A stretch of 64,000 bases of DNA, from positions 4,040,001-4,104,000 of the forward strand of contig LR990056.1 in NCBI GenBank assembly GCA_905147135.1, read 5' to 3'. Under the pieces are notes generated by a model. The model was not told the DNA's origin. It ran no database searches and saw nothing but the letters and a program-made list of their open reading frames with translations. Positions 54,856 through 64,000 of this stretch are shown here, piece by piece (the stretch's first letter is position 1; each line of letters opens with the position of its first letter). Made by a program: the position numbers and the translations under genes. The stretch comes from Blastobasis lacticolella. Lineage: Eukaryota > Arthropoda > Insecta > Lepidoptera > Blastobasidae.

Positions 54856-55207
54856 GGGAGCGTCGGTGGCCGGGTGGTTAAGGTATCCAACTCGTAAGCG
54901 AGAGGTACCGGATACGAATCCCACTGCGGCCATGTACTAATAACTCTTTTCTGAATTATGTACATTAGTATAATGCTAACCGATGCTCTTATCGTGAGGG
55001 AAAACATTGTGATGGAACCTTCACATTCAGGCGACTGAATGTGTAACCATGATCCAATCTAGTCAGGTTCCCCTGGTAGCAGAGTCACAGAGGTCAGATG
55101 GCGTCGTTCCACTGTAATTACCTGATCGCCAAACCCTGGATCGTGGTCGAGGCGGACCACGGGCTCTCGTGCGCGAGAGCACAACCGTGACATTAACGCC
55201 AAGATGA
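54856..55207 (+). mobile_element. tRNA-derived SINE, full-length copy
   Basis: The head is complete: GGAGCGTCGGTGGCCGGGTG, box A GGTGGCCGGGTGGTTAAGG, anticodon-like ACTCGTAAGCGAG, and a box B slightly decayed (GGATACGAATCCC). The body ends CATTAACGCCAAGATGA, with no poly(A) tail. The head resembles class II (Ser/Leu-type) tRNA in box A but lacks a variable arm. It is the best copy in the window for defining the family. Confidence 0.85.
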
Positions 55208-56440
55208 TTATTTTTTACTATAGAATCTGGGGGCCGTTTGTTTACCGTCTCAGTGACAATGGCAATATGGTACCTATACCATAGTTAAAATTGAATACAA
55301 CATTTTTCTAGGCATGCATGGGCGAACATTGTATCATATCAAGTAAGAGAGGCAACCGGCACTTACCTCGGTCAGCGTAATAGTTTGGCCATTAAACGCA
55401 GTAACGCGGCCAGGATTCTGGGCACGCTTGACAGCGATGTAGAATCAGTTTACTATACGTATTTTTTTGTTTAACCTTCTTTCTTAGGTTTCTAAATAGT
55501 AGTTTTAAGTTCGTACATATTGTAGTGCATACGTATAACTAACGTTTTCGTATAGTTAGAAGTAGTAAAATATCTAATTTTGAGGAAACATTTGAAAAAA
55601 AGTGAGAGAACCCATAAAACACTCACGACAACAATATTCCATCACATTCATAGTGTCGATGCAAAATTGCTCCATTCCATACCATCGACTGTCGTGTTAT
55701 AAATTGGTTGCTATCGGACCAACGGACGGACGGACCGACATTCGAAATCGTGTCTAATTGTGCAGTAGTGTCGCGAATGATACGCTTTCGTGGTGTAGGC
55801 GTTAAGGCTGACGCAGACGAGGCACTATTGTCCGCCGGGGGCAAAAATGGTTGCCGAGGATTTGATCAGACTCTACGGTACACACATGTTTTTTTGCGGC
55901 TTCCGCAAAGGGTATAATGGCATCCTCCGGACTATCGAGGGAGGCAGAGAACACTCATGTATAGCGCTCATTGTAGCCGCAGCGCGGCTGTCCGGCTGGT
56001 TATGCTGGACTCACATGATGCTCCATTATTTGTTCGCTGGACGGACGTTCCTCTAACTGGAGTAGAGGTACTCAACCCTTTTTTTATAGGGGCTACAAAT
56101 ACTTTTTAGTAGTAACGTTATAGCCGACCCCCAACATGCCAATGTCGGTGTATTTTTTGTGGTTTATTGTTTTCAATGGCGGATACAAACAGAAATTTGG
56201 TTTGGAAAAGGACTGACTGATTTTGAATAGGTCAGACACAAAATTTTTACAAGTAAATATACCTGACACAATATTGTGGCATATTATTTTCTAAAACATA
56301 CACTTTATTGGACCAAATCAAGATACGTCTACGCGCTCCGATTGCTCATTTAGTAATTTTAATTTATTTTATTGTCTTTTAATATGATCAGCATCACACA
56401 TCATAACTGCACCTAAGCCATAATATCAAAAATTTCTCAT
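55208..56440. other. No gene recognised
   Basis: Short frames between 55620 and 56060 overlap on both strands and have no recognisable domain. The block ACGCTTTCGTGGTGTAGGCG at 55781 recurs with one change at 57294, so part of this is an unclassified repeat. Confidence 0.35.
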
Positions 56441-56449
56441 TAATTTTTT

Positions 56450-56850
56450 GGTCACCCCAGCTTTTAAAACCCGAAATATCAAAAATATCGCTCGTTTCGC
56501 TCGCTCATTCATAAGTTTCAGATACTTTTCTTACCATTCACCTAGCTCGTCACGGTTACTCATTAATTGATTTCCTTAAATTACTATTGTGAGGATTTTG
56601 CTGTTAAGACCAAATATATCTAAAATAGCGAGCACGCTTCGCTCGCTCATTAATTTAATGGTCACCCAAAATATCACAAATTATAAGCTCACTCCGCTCG
56701 CTCATTCAATGATCACTTCAGGTTTTATGACCCTAAATGCAAAAATTTCGAGCTCGCTCCTCTCGCCTACACATTCGTTGTTCTCTCCCAGGTTTTAAAA
56801 CCTAAAATTTCCGAGCTCGCTCCGCTTGCTCATTCATTTATTATTCACGA
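56450..56850. repeat. Degenerate tandem repeats (GCTCGCTC type)
   Basis: Four or five imperfect units, about 70-100 bp apart, share a core like AGCTCGCTCCGCTCGCTCAT preceded by an AAAATATC/AAAATTTC block and GGTTTTAAAACC. Cores lie near 56490, 56640, 56690, 56750 and 56810. It is an old, decayed minisatellite. Confidence 0.6.
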
Positions 56851-57464
56851 CCACTGAAAAAGGCAAACTTTTTTACTCAGGACGCCCGCTCATTGATTGA
56901 TACCTAAGAGTAGAAAATACTTACAATTTTGACTTTGCCCCCCCCTCAACCAAATCTTGGATCCACGCCTGCATGTCTATGTCTTCTTCTAAATCGCTAA
57001 ACTCTATCCAGCGCCATTAATGTAATAATGGTAATTTAAAGAAGGAGCAAGCGCAATATTTACCTCGATACGTTATGACTTGGTCATCCAAAAACCTCCG
57101 CAGGTACTTATAAACATCTACGTTAAGAAAATTAAACGGCTGTCTGTCTGTCAATCTTTCATTTGACAAAGTTTTTTTTTTTTCAAAAAATCTAATATCA
57201 AATCAATTTTGACGGATAAAAAAGTACCTCGAGGGCAATATGGCAATAGGTGCCTCGTCTGCGCGGGATTTAATTGTAGTTAAAATAGTGTTACGCTTTC
57301 CTGGTGTAGGCGGTATTGTGCTTTTATATTTAGCGTGTTCTTTGACGATTCGCCGTTTTTGTGCACTTACGCTTAAGGTGTTGATCGATTTGGGTATCCT
57401 CTATATGTTGCAATGTGTGCGATCGATCAATTAAATGTTTCATTCATGACATAATGTTTTGAGA

Positions 57465-57600
57465 CTTGAGTGGTTCAGTGGTCAACATGTGTGTGGCACT
57501 GTGTGGTTCGATTCCCGGCCTGGCAGAAATTTAAATGATGAATTTTAATTTCTGTTGAAATTGAAATGAATAATTTTAATTTCTGTTACGGGTCTGGATG
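57465..57600 (+). mobile_element. tRNA-like SINE fragment of a second family
   Basis: GAGTGGTTCAGTGGTCAAC (box A-like) and GTGTGGTTCGATTCCCGG (box B-like) are spaced as in a tRNA. They are followed by a twice-repeated AATTTTAATTTCTGTT block and GGGTCTGGATGTATTC, a common lepidopteran SINE ending. It does not fold as a functional tRNA. Confidence 0.5.
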
Positions 57601-58080
57601 TATTCTCGAATCATTCTAGCAAAAAAAATACTTAAGTACATTAGTGTCTGACACCCGATTGCACTAAACTTAAGCAAAGCTCAACAAAGTTGACATCTAA
57701 AATTATTTAGCCTGGTTCGCACAAAATTCTTAAACATGTTTAAGAATGACGTTTAACGTTTTTTTTTGTATGAAGGTTTCTGTTTAAGTATCAGCTTAAA
57801 TGCCTTTAAGAATTTGAGCCAAGCATTTTTGCACCAAAATTTGGTGTTAAGATTTCCCTAACCATCGAATCCAAATTATGCAGTTACTTTATTATGGGTA
57901 TTTGTGTATCAGAATATTGACAGAATGATATAATAGTAGATCTACACCAAAGCCCAAACAACCTGTTTTGTATGGTAAACGCGGAACATACTATGTAATG
58001 TCGTGGAATGAACTACATGAAGAGGTTTTCCCTGGAGATAAGTACATATTGAAATTCAAGAAAGGGGTGAAAAGGTATTT

Positions 58081-58198
58081 ACGAGGTCGGCAACGCGTGG
58101 GTGATGCCCCTGGTATTGTAAACGTCTATAGGCTGCGGTGACTGCTTACCATCAGGCAGGCCGGAAGCTTGTTTGTCACCTTAGCGGTATAAAAAAAT
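58081..58198 (+). repeat. LINE 3' end
   Basis: GTAAACGTCTATAGGCTGCG, then TGACTGCTTACCATCAGGCA and GGCCGGAAGCTTGTTTG, and the terminal GGTATAAAAAA are the common 3' UTR end of a lepidopteran non-LTR family. No coding part was found upstream. Confidence 0.5.
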
Positions 58199-58620
58199 TG
58201 TATTGAGAAGACAGAATTGTTATTTACCGCATTTAATTTTATTGCGGTAGATATTGGACCACGTACGACGAAGTTAAACTCCTAACTGAATGAACTTTTA
58301 GCCATGAAAATTAGGTACCTAGGTAAACAGTCGTTTTATCGCCCAACCCATAATCTTTGAGCGATAAGATAAAAAACAATGTATTCAGAGCAAGGTTAAG
58401 CAAATTGAGGCACTATATTCAGCATCTTTAACACTAGTAGTGTTGGTTTCACTATCATTGACACTGTACCTAATTGTTTAGATCTTTTTTGTAACAACGT
58501 AATTGTTCACACGTAGATTTACGTTTCTTAAGTGCTTTTTTGGATTTTGAAGTGTTTTTTTTAAAAGAACATTTTTTAACTTATCGGTGAGTCGTGAAGT
58601 ATTTATTGTGAATTGTGATT

Positions 58621-58882
58621 CATCATCACAGGCCGCAACAGTCCACTGCAGGACTTAGGGCCTCTCCCAAGAAAGGGATTATTGCCATAATCTCCACGCT
58701 TGGCTGGCGGGTTGGAGATCGCAATGTTAATAAATATAACAATGGAAAACGCTGCTCCCCATATTCCAGCCTACGGAGACTCTAGATCTTTTGCCTCGAT
58801 AACATTAGTCGCCTTGTCCGACACCCACGAGTGTAAGGGGTTGGTGCTATTCTACTCTGCCGGACACCACACGGCCTATTGT
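58621..58882 (-). mobile_element. Short retroelement, inverted copy of the 61101 element
   Basis: Its minus strand starts CCGTGTGGTGTCCGGCAGAG and ends at CATCATCA in plus orientation, the same two ends as the element at 61101-61355. Because both copies share the same 5' start, the element is a full-length short family (SINE-like) rather than randomly truncated LINE debris. A target duplication is not clean here (TATTGTG on both sides at best). Confidence 0.65.
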
Positions 58883-59530
58883 GTTTATTGATCAATATAT
58901 TCTTTAAAGCGACAAAATTTATAGTGAAGTGTTTAGGTGTGTGCTGGTTTCGTTCGTGGTCCTTATTACGCGCCTAGAGTCAGTTCAGTTGTAGTATAAC
59001 CTAGGTCTTTTGGTAGCGCCAACAAATAATCGATTATTCGAACATATTAGGAGATAAAGAACTAGCTAAACGGCGGGGGCATAGGTATTAATCACAGAAG
59101 TCTGTGATATTCTATTTCTTTGATCTATTTAAACACAAAACCACTGACAAAACTGTGACCAAACAAACCTTATCTAAACGCTTTCCGCGTCTGCCTATCT
59201 GTATATTCGATAACTCCTAAGCTCCACAACGTATCTTTATGCAATTTATACTATTTATAGTATGTAGGTATAAGACATGCATATTATAATAGAGAAACCC
59301 GAAAGCCGGCTCGTGTCGCTATTAGTAATTGTATTGTCGGTACAGGTACAACAATGAAGCCAGTGCGCAAATCTCTTACATTATGATATCATTGCAGTTC
59401 ATTGACTGGCGTAGTTTTTGTTTTTGTTTATTTTATTTGAATAAAGGGTGTAACGTAGGCGGGTGGTGTGGTCCAAGGCTGTAGCGGTCGTCGGTTACGA
59501 GTAGCGGGCGTGGGTGAGCTGTCAAACGTT

Positions 59531-59607
59531 CATCATCATCATCATCATCACAACCCATAACAATCCACTGCAGGACTTCGGGCCTTTCCCACGAAAGGGG
59601 AGGTCAT
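59531..59607 (-). mobile_element. 77-bp LINE/SINE 3' end with target duplications
   Basis: It is only the terminal 77 bp of the CATCATCAT-tailed family (CAATCCACTGCAGGACTTCG). It is bounded by a perfect 10-bp duplication, GTCAAACGTT, at 59521-59530 and 59608-59617. It is an extreme 5' truncation during target-primed reverse transcription. Confidence 0.85.
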
Positions 59608-59689
59608 GTCAAACGTTACAAGGAGCTAAATGTGTAACGAGTACCTGTTTATAGGAACCATATTGTACATACCATTCAGGCTGACTGAC

Positions 59690-59985
59690 ACTGAATGTGT
59701 AACCGTGATCCGATTAGGTCTAGTTATCCTGGTAGCAGGGTCACGAATTACGTGACGCAATTTTTTCCGCCGAACGGAGTCCACTCCATCTAACTTCGAC
59801 TTTTAGATACCGGAATTCCGGAATACATTCGTAGCAATGACTTTTCTGAGTTATGTTCATTTGTTGAATGATAACCGATGCTCTTACGGTGAGAGAAAAC
59901 ATCGAATAAAACTTGCACATTCAGGCGACTGACTGAGTGACCATGATCCATTCTGGTCAGGTTCATCTGGTAGCAGAGTTATGGA
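59690..59985 (+). mobile_element. tRNA-derived SINE fragments
   Basis: Two pieces of the SINE body in the same orientation lie at about 59690-59750 and 59840-59985 (ATAACCGATGCTCTTACGGT, CACATTCAGGCGACTGACTG, GGTCAGGTTCATCTGGTAGC). The tRNA-like head is missing from both. Confidence 0.6.
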
Positions 59986-61089
59986 CTAATTCGGGGACTT
60001 CACGAATGCATCTATGAAAGCGACACCTGTCATTTGGTAGAAAGCACAATCACATTCGTCTCATTGAGTTAACAAGTAGCCTATGCTCTTCCCCAGGTTG
60101 TCATCTCTTTACTTGCCAAATTTTATCCAAAAATCTTCGTTTAGCCACAGAATATTAATACTAACCTAACAAATACCTAGACTGTTAATATAGTACCCCA
60201 CGTTTCATTTTTAAAGTCCCATGGTTTTAAGCGGAACTATAACATACATACATGAAGCTCACGCCTGAGTTACGGCAGAGACTATGGGCCGTACTTTGCT
60301 CTGTCCTAACACAAAAAAAAACTCCCTAGCCTCGCATATATCCACAACTCTTTTCATACATGTCCTTTTATTCTTGTCGCTTCGGACCCCATATTTTTTG
60401 ATAACGAATGTTTTGTCTGGGTCGTCCTCTTAAGGGCCGGTTCTAAAACATAAGCTAAGTATACATATATCTAGTCTAACAGCACCGAGAGGCAACTTAC
60501 AAAACAGCGCCACTCGTCACAGGTACTAAATGTTGAAACAGATTATTCGCCCGTGACTTGTACCACATCCACGACGTCAGAAAAATAAAAAGATGCCAGT
60601 AGATATTTGTCATATTATTCTGTGACTTTTCGTGTGTAAGGTGCACGCGTTTCTTATTAAAATAATCTTGTGTTAATAAATAATTTCAGGTGTTAATAAT
60701 GGGTATTATAAACCTAAAGCCAAAGGTATCAAATCTTCTTGTGAACTTTCAGGAAAGTATTTATTAATGTGACTTTAATCCTCCTTTTGCACGACTTACT
60801 AACATATAACAAAAAAATTAAAAAATAGTAACGAAATGTCATTGAATTCAAAATGACGTTGACGTTTTACAGTGCAGCATATAATAATAATTTCATGTGA
60901 ATGTAATTGACTATACTTAGGTGTCCACTAATTTTTAAGCTGATTTTACCTATTTGTGGAAACTTAAACTGCTTATAATTGTTTAATTTGGGTCCTACGT
61001 ATGCACCTACACAAAAATGCTAACTGGCGTGAGGAGAACGCGGGAGTACCGGTTTATGGTGGTCTGTATCTGATAAATTCCCACTCAGT
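59986..61089. other. No gene recognised
   Basis: AT-rich sequence without an exon or repeat that I can support. Confidence 0.35.
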
Positions 61090-61100
61090 AGCCAATAGGG

Positions 61101-61355
61101 CCGTGTGGTGTCCGGCAGAGTAGAATAGCACCAACCCCTTACACTCCTGGGTGTCGTACAAGGCGACTAATGTTTTCGAGGCAAAAGATCAAGAGTCTCC
61201 GTAGTCTGGAAAATGGGCAGCAGCATTTTCCATTGTTATATTTAAACACTGCGATCTCCAACCCGCCTGCCAAGCGTGGAGATTATGGCAATAACCTCCT
61301 CTTTTGTGGGAGAGGCCCTAAGTTCTGCAGTGGACTGTTACGGGCTGTGATGATG
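61101..61355 (+). mobile_element. Short retroelement with 11-bp target duplications
   Basis: It starts CCGTGTGGTGTCCGGCAGAG and ends GGGCTGTGATGATG. It is bounded by AGCCAATAGGG at 61090-61100 and 61356-61366. The ATG triplet tail and the conserved last 80 bp link it to the RTE-tailed pieces at 59531, 58621 and 52855. At 255 bp with no coding capacity it is probably a SINE mobilised by an RTE LINE. No clear Pol III boxes are visible. Confidence 0.78.
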
Positions 61356-61366
61356 AGCCAATAGGG

Positions 61367-62448
61367 ACCTCATTATCGTAACGCGAGTCGTCTGCCTCTC
61401 TATGGGAGGCACGTGCGGGCCTATGGGGCTAATCCCGTACCCGGGCTTCTTCCAGGACATACCTGGTCGGTCTTGATATGGCGCTAGGATGCGCCTTGAT
61501 GGCATCGCTTGCAGCAGCTTAGGTGCAGCATTGCATGTTGGGGTTTTTTTCCTCCTTGAGACCTTATTGTTTCACTTTCCATGGTCCTGACCAGATCGTA
61601 GCACTCTCGCTTGTTCAACCTCAAAAACTTAGAACCTTCACCTAGCTATGCTTACTTCATGGAAAACATATTTCAATCTTTTCATAGGGAAAATTGTTTA
61701 GGTGATTTAGGGCGAAGGTTTAGGGCACACGTTTCTTTAACGCATTTACTGCCGTCACGCATCTGTGAGTTCTATTAATTATGCTATGGTCCGGTTATGT
61801 TTATGTCACTCTCCGGGTCTAAGGCAAACCTGGTCATAACGATCGCCCCCTATCCGTATCGAAGATTACTCCGAAACGACAAACATATATGTTGTTCTAT
61901 AATTTGTATGAACTCACGAATGTGCGTTTGAGGCATTATGATAAGTTCTGCACCTGGCGAAACTAAAAGGACAAGACCGTCAGTGAATGCGTTAAAATAT
62001 CATCGATTTCCGTTAAGATAAGACCTACTTAATAAATGACATAACCTATCCGACAGAAAAACGTCGGAAAACCCCAGACCAGGTATAGATATCAAATATG
62101 TATTTCCAAAACTACTGAATCGACTGTAATAAAACTGGCTTTCAAATAAAGAAATACCTAATCGAAATCGGTTTATCCGTTCGGGGGTTCAAACTATGGA
62201 TTACATTAATCAGTATTCTGTGCCATGGAAAAATATTTTTATAATAACTCTACTCCGTTCTAAGATATGGGTACTTAGGTACCTACTACAAAATGTCGAA
62301 AAGAGTTAAACTGCTTGCCAAAACGCATTCTGCCGGCTTATATATAATATGTAGTATGTAAAACACATTCGTTGAAGTACCTACCTCTATGAACAGCGCC
62401 GTTTGATTACCTACTTTTAAATACCAATAATTTTTGTTATTGTGGCAG
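61367..62448. other. No gene; repeat remnants
   Basis: 61380-61560 is a mixed-composition stretch that looks like a decayed LINE piece. 62040-62190 is a second copy of the repeat at 7885-8045. No exon is supported before the acceptor at 62448. Confidence 0.35.
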
Positions 62449-63595
62449 GTCGAGGAGGTTATGCAGCAAAAGGCGCCGGGGGCGCCTCATAGCTACAGTT
62501 TACAGTAAGTAAAATACATAACTAATAATTCGCAATTTTAAAAAACCCTATTTGCAAATTTCAATTTGTTATTAAAATATTCATTTACAATGGTTGCGAT
62601 AGCCTAAATAGGTACTTAAACGAAACACTAGCGCCCTCTAAAGTTATTCCGATGAACGTGTTAGTTTTGCAAATGTTCGTCGGAGGGCGTTTCGTCGATA
62701 AGACACTAACGCTATTTTCACTCCGTTGTTCATCGGGGATATAGCTCAGTGGTAGAGCATTCGACTGCAGATCGAGAGGTCCCCGGTTCAAACCCGGGTG
62801 TCCCCTGACTTTCGTTTTTTTTATTTTTTCTTTAGCTTTTCGAATGACTTAATTTAAACGTAATAATTTTTTGTTATTTTTGTAAGTAAAATTACTATCT
62901 GTTAAAATATTTTAGGCAACCACAAGACTCCAATTCTCAGTATCGGAAAGGATTCTCGGCGAATTTCTTCAAGGCAACCTTCAGTTCTCGCATAAAGGCG
63001 GTGCCAGCCGCCTCGTCCTCTTACAAAGTTGAAGAAGTTACCAAAATAGGCAGCGCGGAGACGAAACCTGTAACTAGAAATAGACCTAGGCCTGGTAATA
63101 TTTTTATCGTATTTTATTTTCATTCTACATGCTTATTATAAATCAGCTACGTATTTATTTTAGTCTTGATATCAAAATGTCGGGAGATGGTATAATAATA
63201 ACCATGTTTCATTTGTGTTTTATTTTAGCGTCGGATATCGAACCCACTAGGTTAAGACCAAAAAGAATACTTTCGAGCAGGCCAACGGTCAAAAAACCTG
63301 ACAAACCTGCTACAGAAGCTGCAAAAAGGAGTGCGCCTGATCCTGAACCGAAGCCTGTCGAACGAGCTAGAACTCATGACTTGAAGAGTCCAAAAGTTGT
63401 CCTGCAAATTGTTAAAAAGTCATCCGCACCATTAGCACCACAGTCGCAAGAATACGACTCAATATTACCGCCAACTTTAAGACCAAAACCAATTGAGAAA
63501 TCCAAACTGAGAGTGACGAAAAATATCAACAACAATGACATTATCGTAACTGAAAGCAAAACTAGAACCAGACCCATTTCCACGTTGCAGCTGAG
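62449..63595 (+). CDS. Unrecognised multi-exon gene, partial at the right edge
   Basis: Three exons, 62449-62504, 62916-63094 and 63229-63595, join in consistent phases (2, 1, then 2) at GT..AG sites and leave about 200 codons open. The first has an internal ATG at 62461 that could start translation (MQQKAPGAPHSYSLQ...). The protein is rich in Lys, Pro, Arg and Ser (for example TKIGSAETKPVTRNRPRP and RSAPDPEPKPVERARTHD). It has no hydrophobic core, signal peptide or domain that I know, so it is probably disordered. The last donor GTGAGT at 63596 shows that it continues beyond the window. Candidate upstream exons at 42904 and 49270 end in phase 1. That phase would run into TAG at 62488 in the first exon, unless the G5 run at 62478-62482 is one base too long. 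Confidence 0.7.
62735..62806 (+). tRNA. tRNA-Cys: tRNA-Cys (GCA)
   Basis: The 72 nt form a canonical cloverleaf: acceptor stem GGGGATA/TGTCCCC (one G-U pair), D arm GCTCAGTGGTAGAGC, anticodon stem-loop TTCGA-CTGCAGA-TCGAG with anticodon GCA at 62767-62769, T arm CCCGGTTCAAACCCGGG, and discriminator U as in eukaryotic tRNA-Cys. The Pol III boxes are intact and a T-run follows at 62813-62820. It lies on the sense strand inside an intron of the unrecognised gene. Confidence 0.96.
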
Positions 63596-64000
63596 GTGAG
63601 TGAATTTACAATTAACTCTAATAATACATAATCTAAGTGCTTTATTTCGGTAATTACTACGAATGTTTTATGGTGATTATGATTTGAATGTAAAAATTAT
63701 GCCTTTTTATCACTGGTCGAATAGTTTACGCAGTTCAAAATACCCGCCAAGACAGGAAGTATAAACAGCCCGTGTAAACAAAACGTAAAAACTTAACGAA
63801 ATTTGAAGCGTATTTCTACGACTTAGATGTTCTTTTACATTAACCGTAGGTATAGGTGTCGTGGCTTGAGTCATGCACGTGATGGATAAAGATTCAGCTG
63901 TGTGTACGATATGTATCTCGCTCGTTCTAACACTACAAGAGACAGCCTCACGCGGGAAAGAGATATACTGCGTTTACTTGTTTCGTAGCTGGTATTATTA
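63596..64000 (+). other. Start of next intron
   Basis: AT-rich sequence after the donor at 63596, with no further exon visible before the window ends. Confidence 0.5.

Noticed and set aside
54856..54930. Functional tRNA gene at the SINE head
   Set aside because: Box A and box B are present, but the acceptor stem and T stem do not pair and the sequence runs directly into the SINE body.
63129..63228. Start of the last exon at an upstream ATG
   Set aside because: This stretch lies in an intron. The acceptor TATTTTAG at 63221-63228 joins in phase with the previous exon.

Overview
The window is nuclear DNA of a moth or butterfly (Lepidoptera). The evidence is an AT-rich background full of the motif TAGGTACCTAC, introns with ordinary GT..AG ends, a tRNA-derived SINE in many copies, Helitron-like fragments ending in CTAG, and LINE tails of the lepidopteran type (antisense reading CCCACTGCTGGGCATAGGCC). 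Nothing in it is bacterial or viral.

Layout. 1-13.7 kb is almost entirely transposon debris: an RTE tail, Helitron-like pieces, a SINE with 14-bp target duplications, a 5'-truncated CR1/Jockey-type LINE with one frameshift, and a hAT element with perfect 8-bp duplications. 13.7-25.1 kb is the gene-bearing part. A minus-strand first coding exon (possibly a TBC1D10-type RabGAP) lies head to head with mRpL18 (mitochondrial ribosomal protein uL18m, two exons). A second hAT element follows, then a five-exon PPM1D/Wip1-type PP2C phosphatase whose last exon encodes a roughly 520-residue, extremely GC-rich, Pro/Ala/Arg-rich tail. 25.1-30.2 kb is the 3' flank of that gene plus unassigned sequence.

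30.2-40.4 kb is the most striking object in the window: five head-to-tail copies of a 2,035-bp terminal-inverted-repeat element, essentially identical, separated by a constant 6-bp CTTATT, with the whole 10.2-kb array bounded by one 8-bp target-site duplication (CTTATTGA). Each unit carries a nested Tc1/mariner-like MITE. Each junction is a 106-bp near-perfect palindrome. One unit shows a two-site arm-to-arm conversion tract. It looks like a DNA transposon that became a young satellite array.

40.4-62.4 kb is again repeat-rich (SINEs, MITEs, LINE tails) and may be the long 5' intron region of the last gene. Two candidate first coding exons (42904-42907 and 49270-49312) point that way. 62.4-64 kb holds three coding exons of an unrecognised basic, proline-rich, probably disordered protein that runs off the right edge. 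An intact tRNA-Cys(GCA) gene sits inside one of its introns.

The genes do not form an operon or an obvious pathway. They are independent eukaryotic genes separated by mobile DNA.
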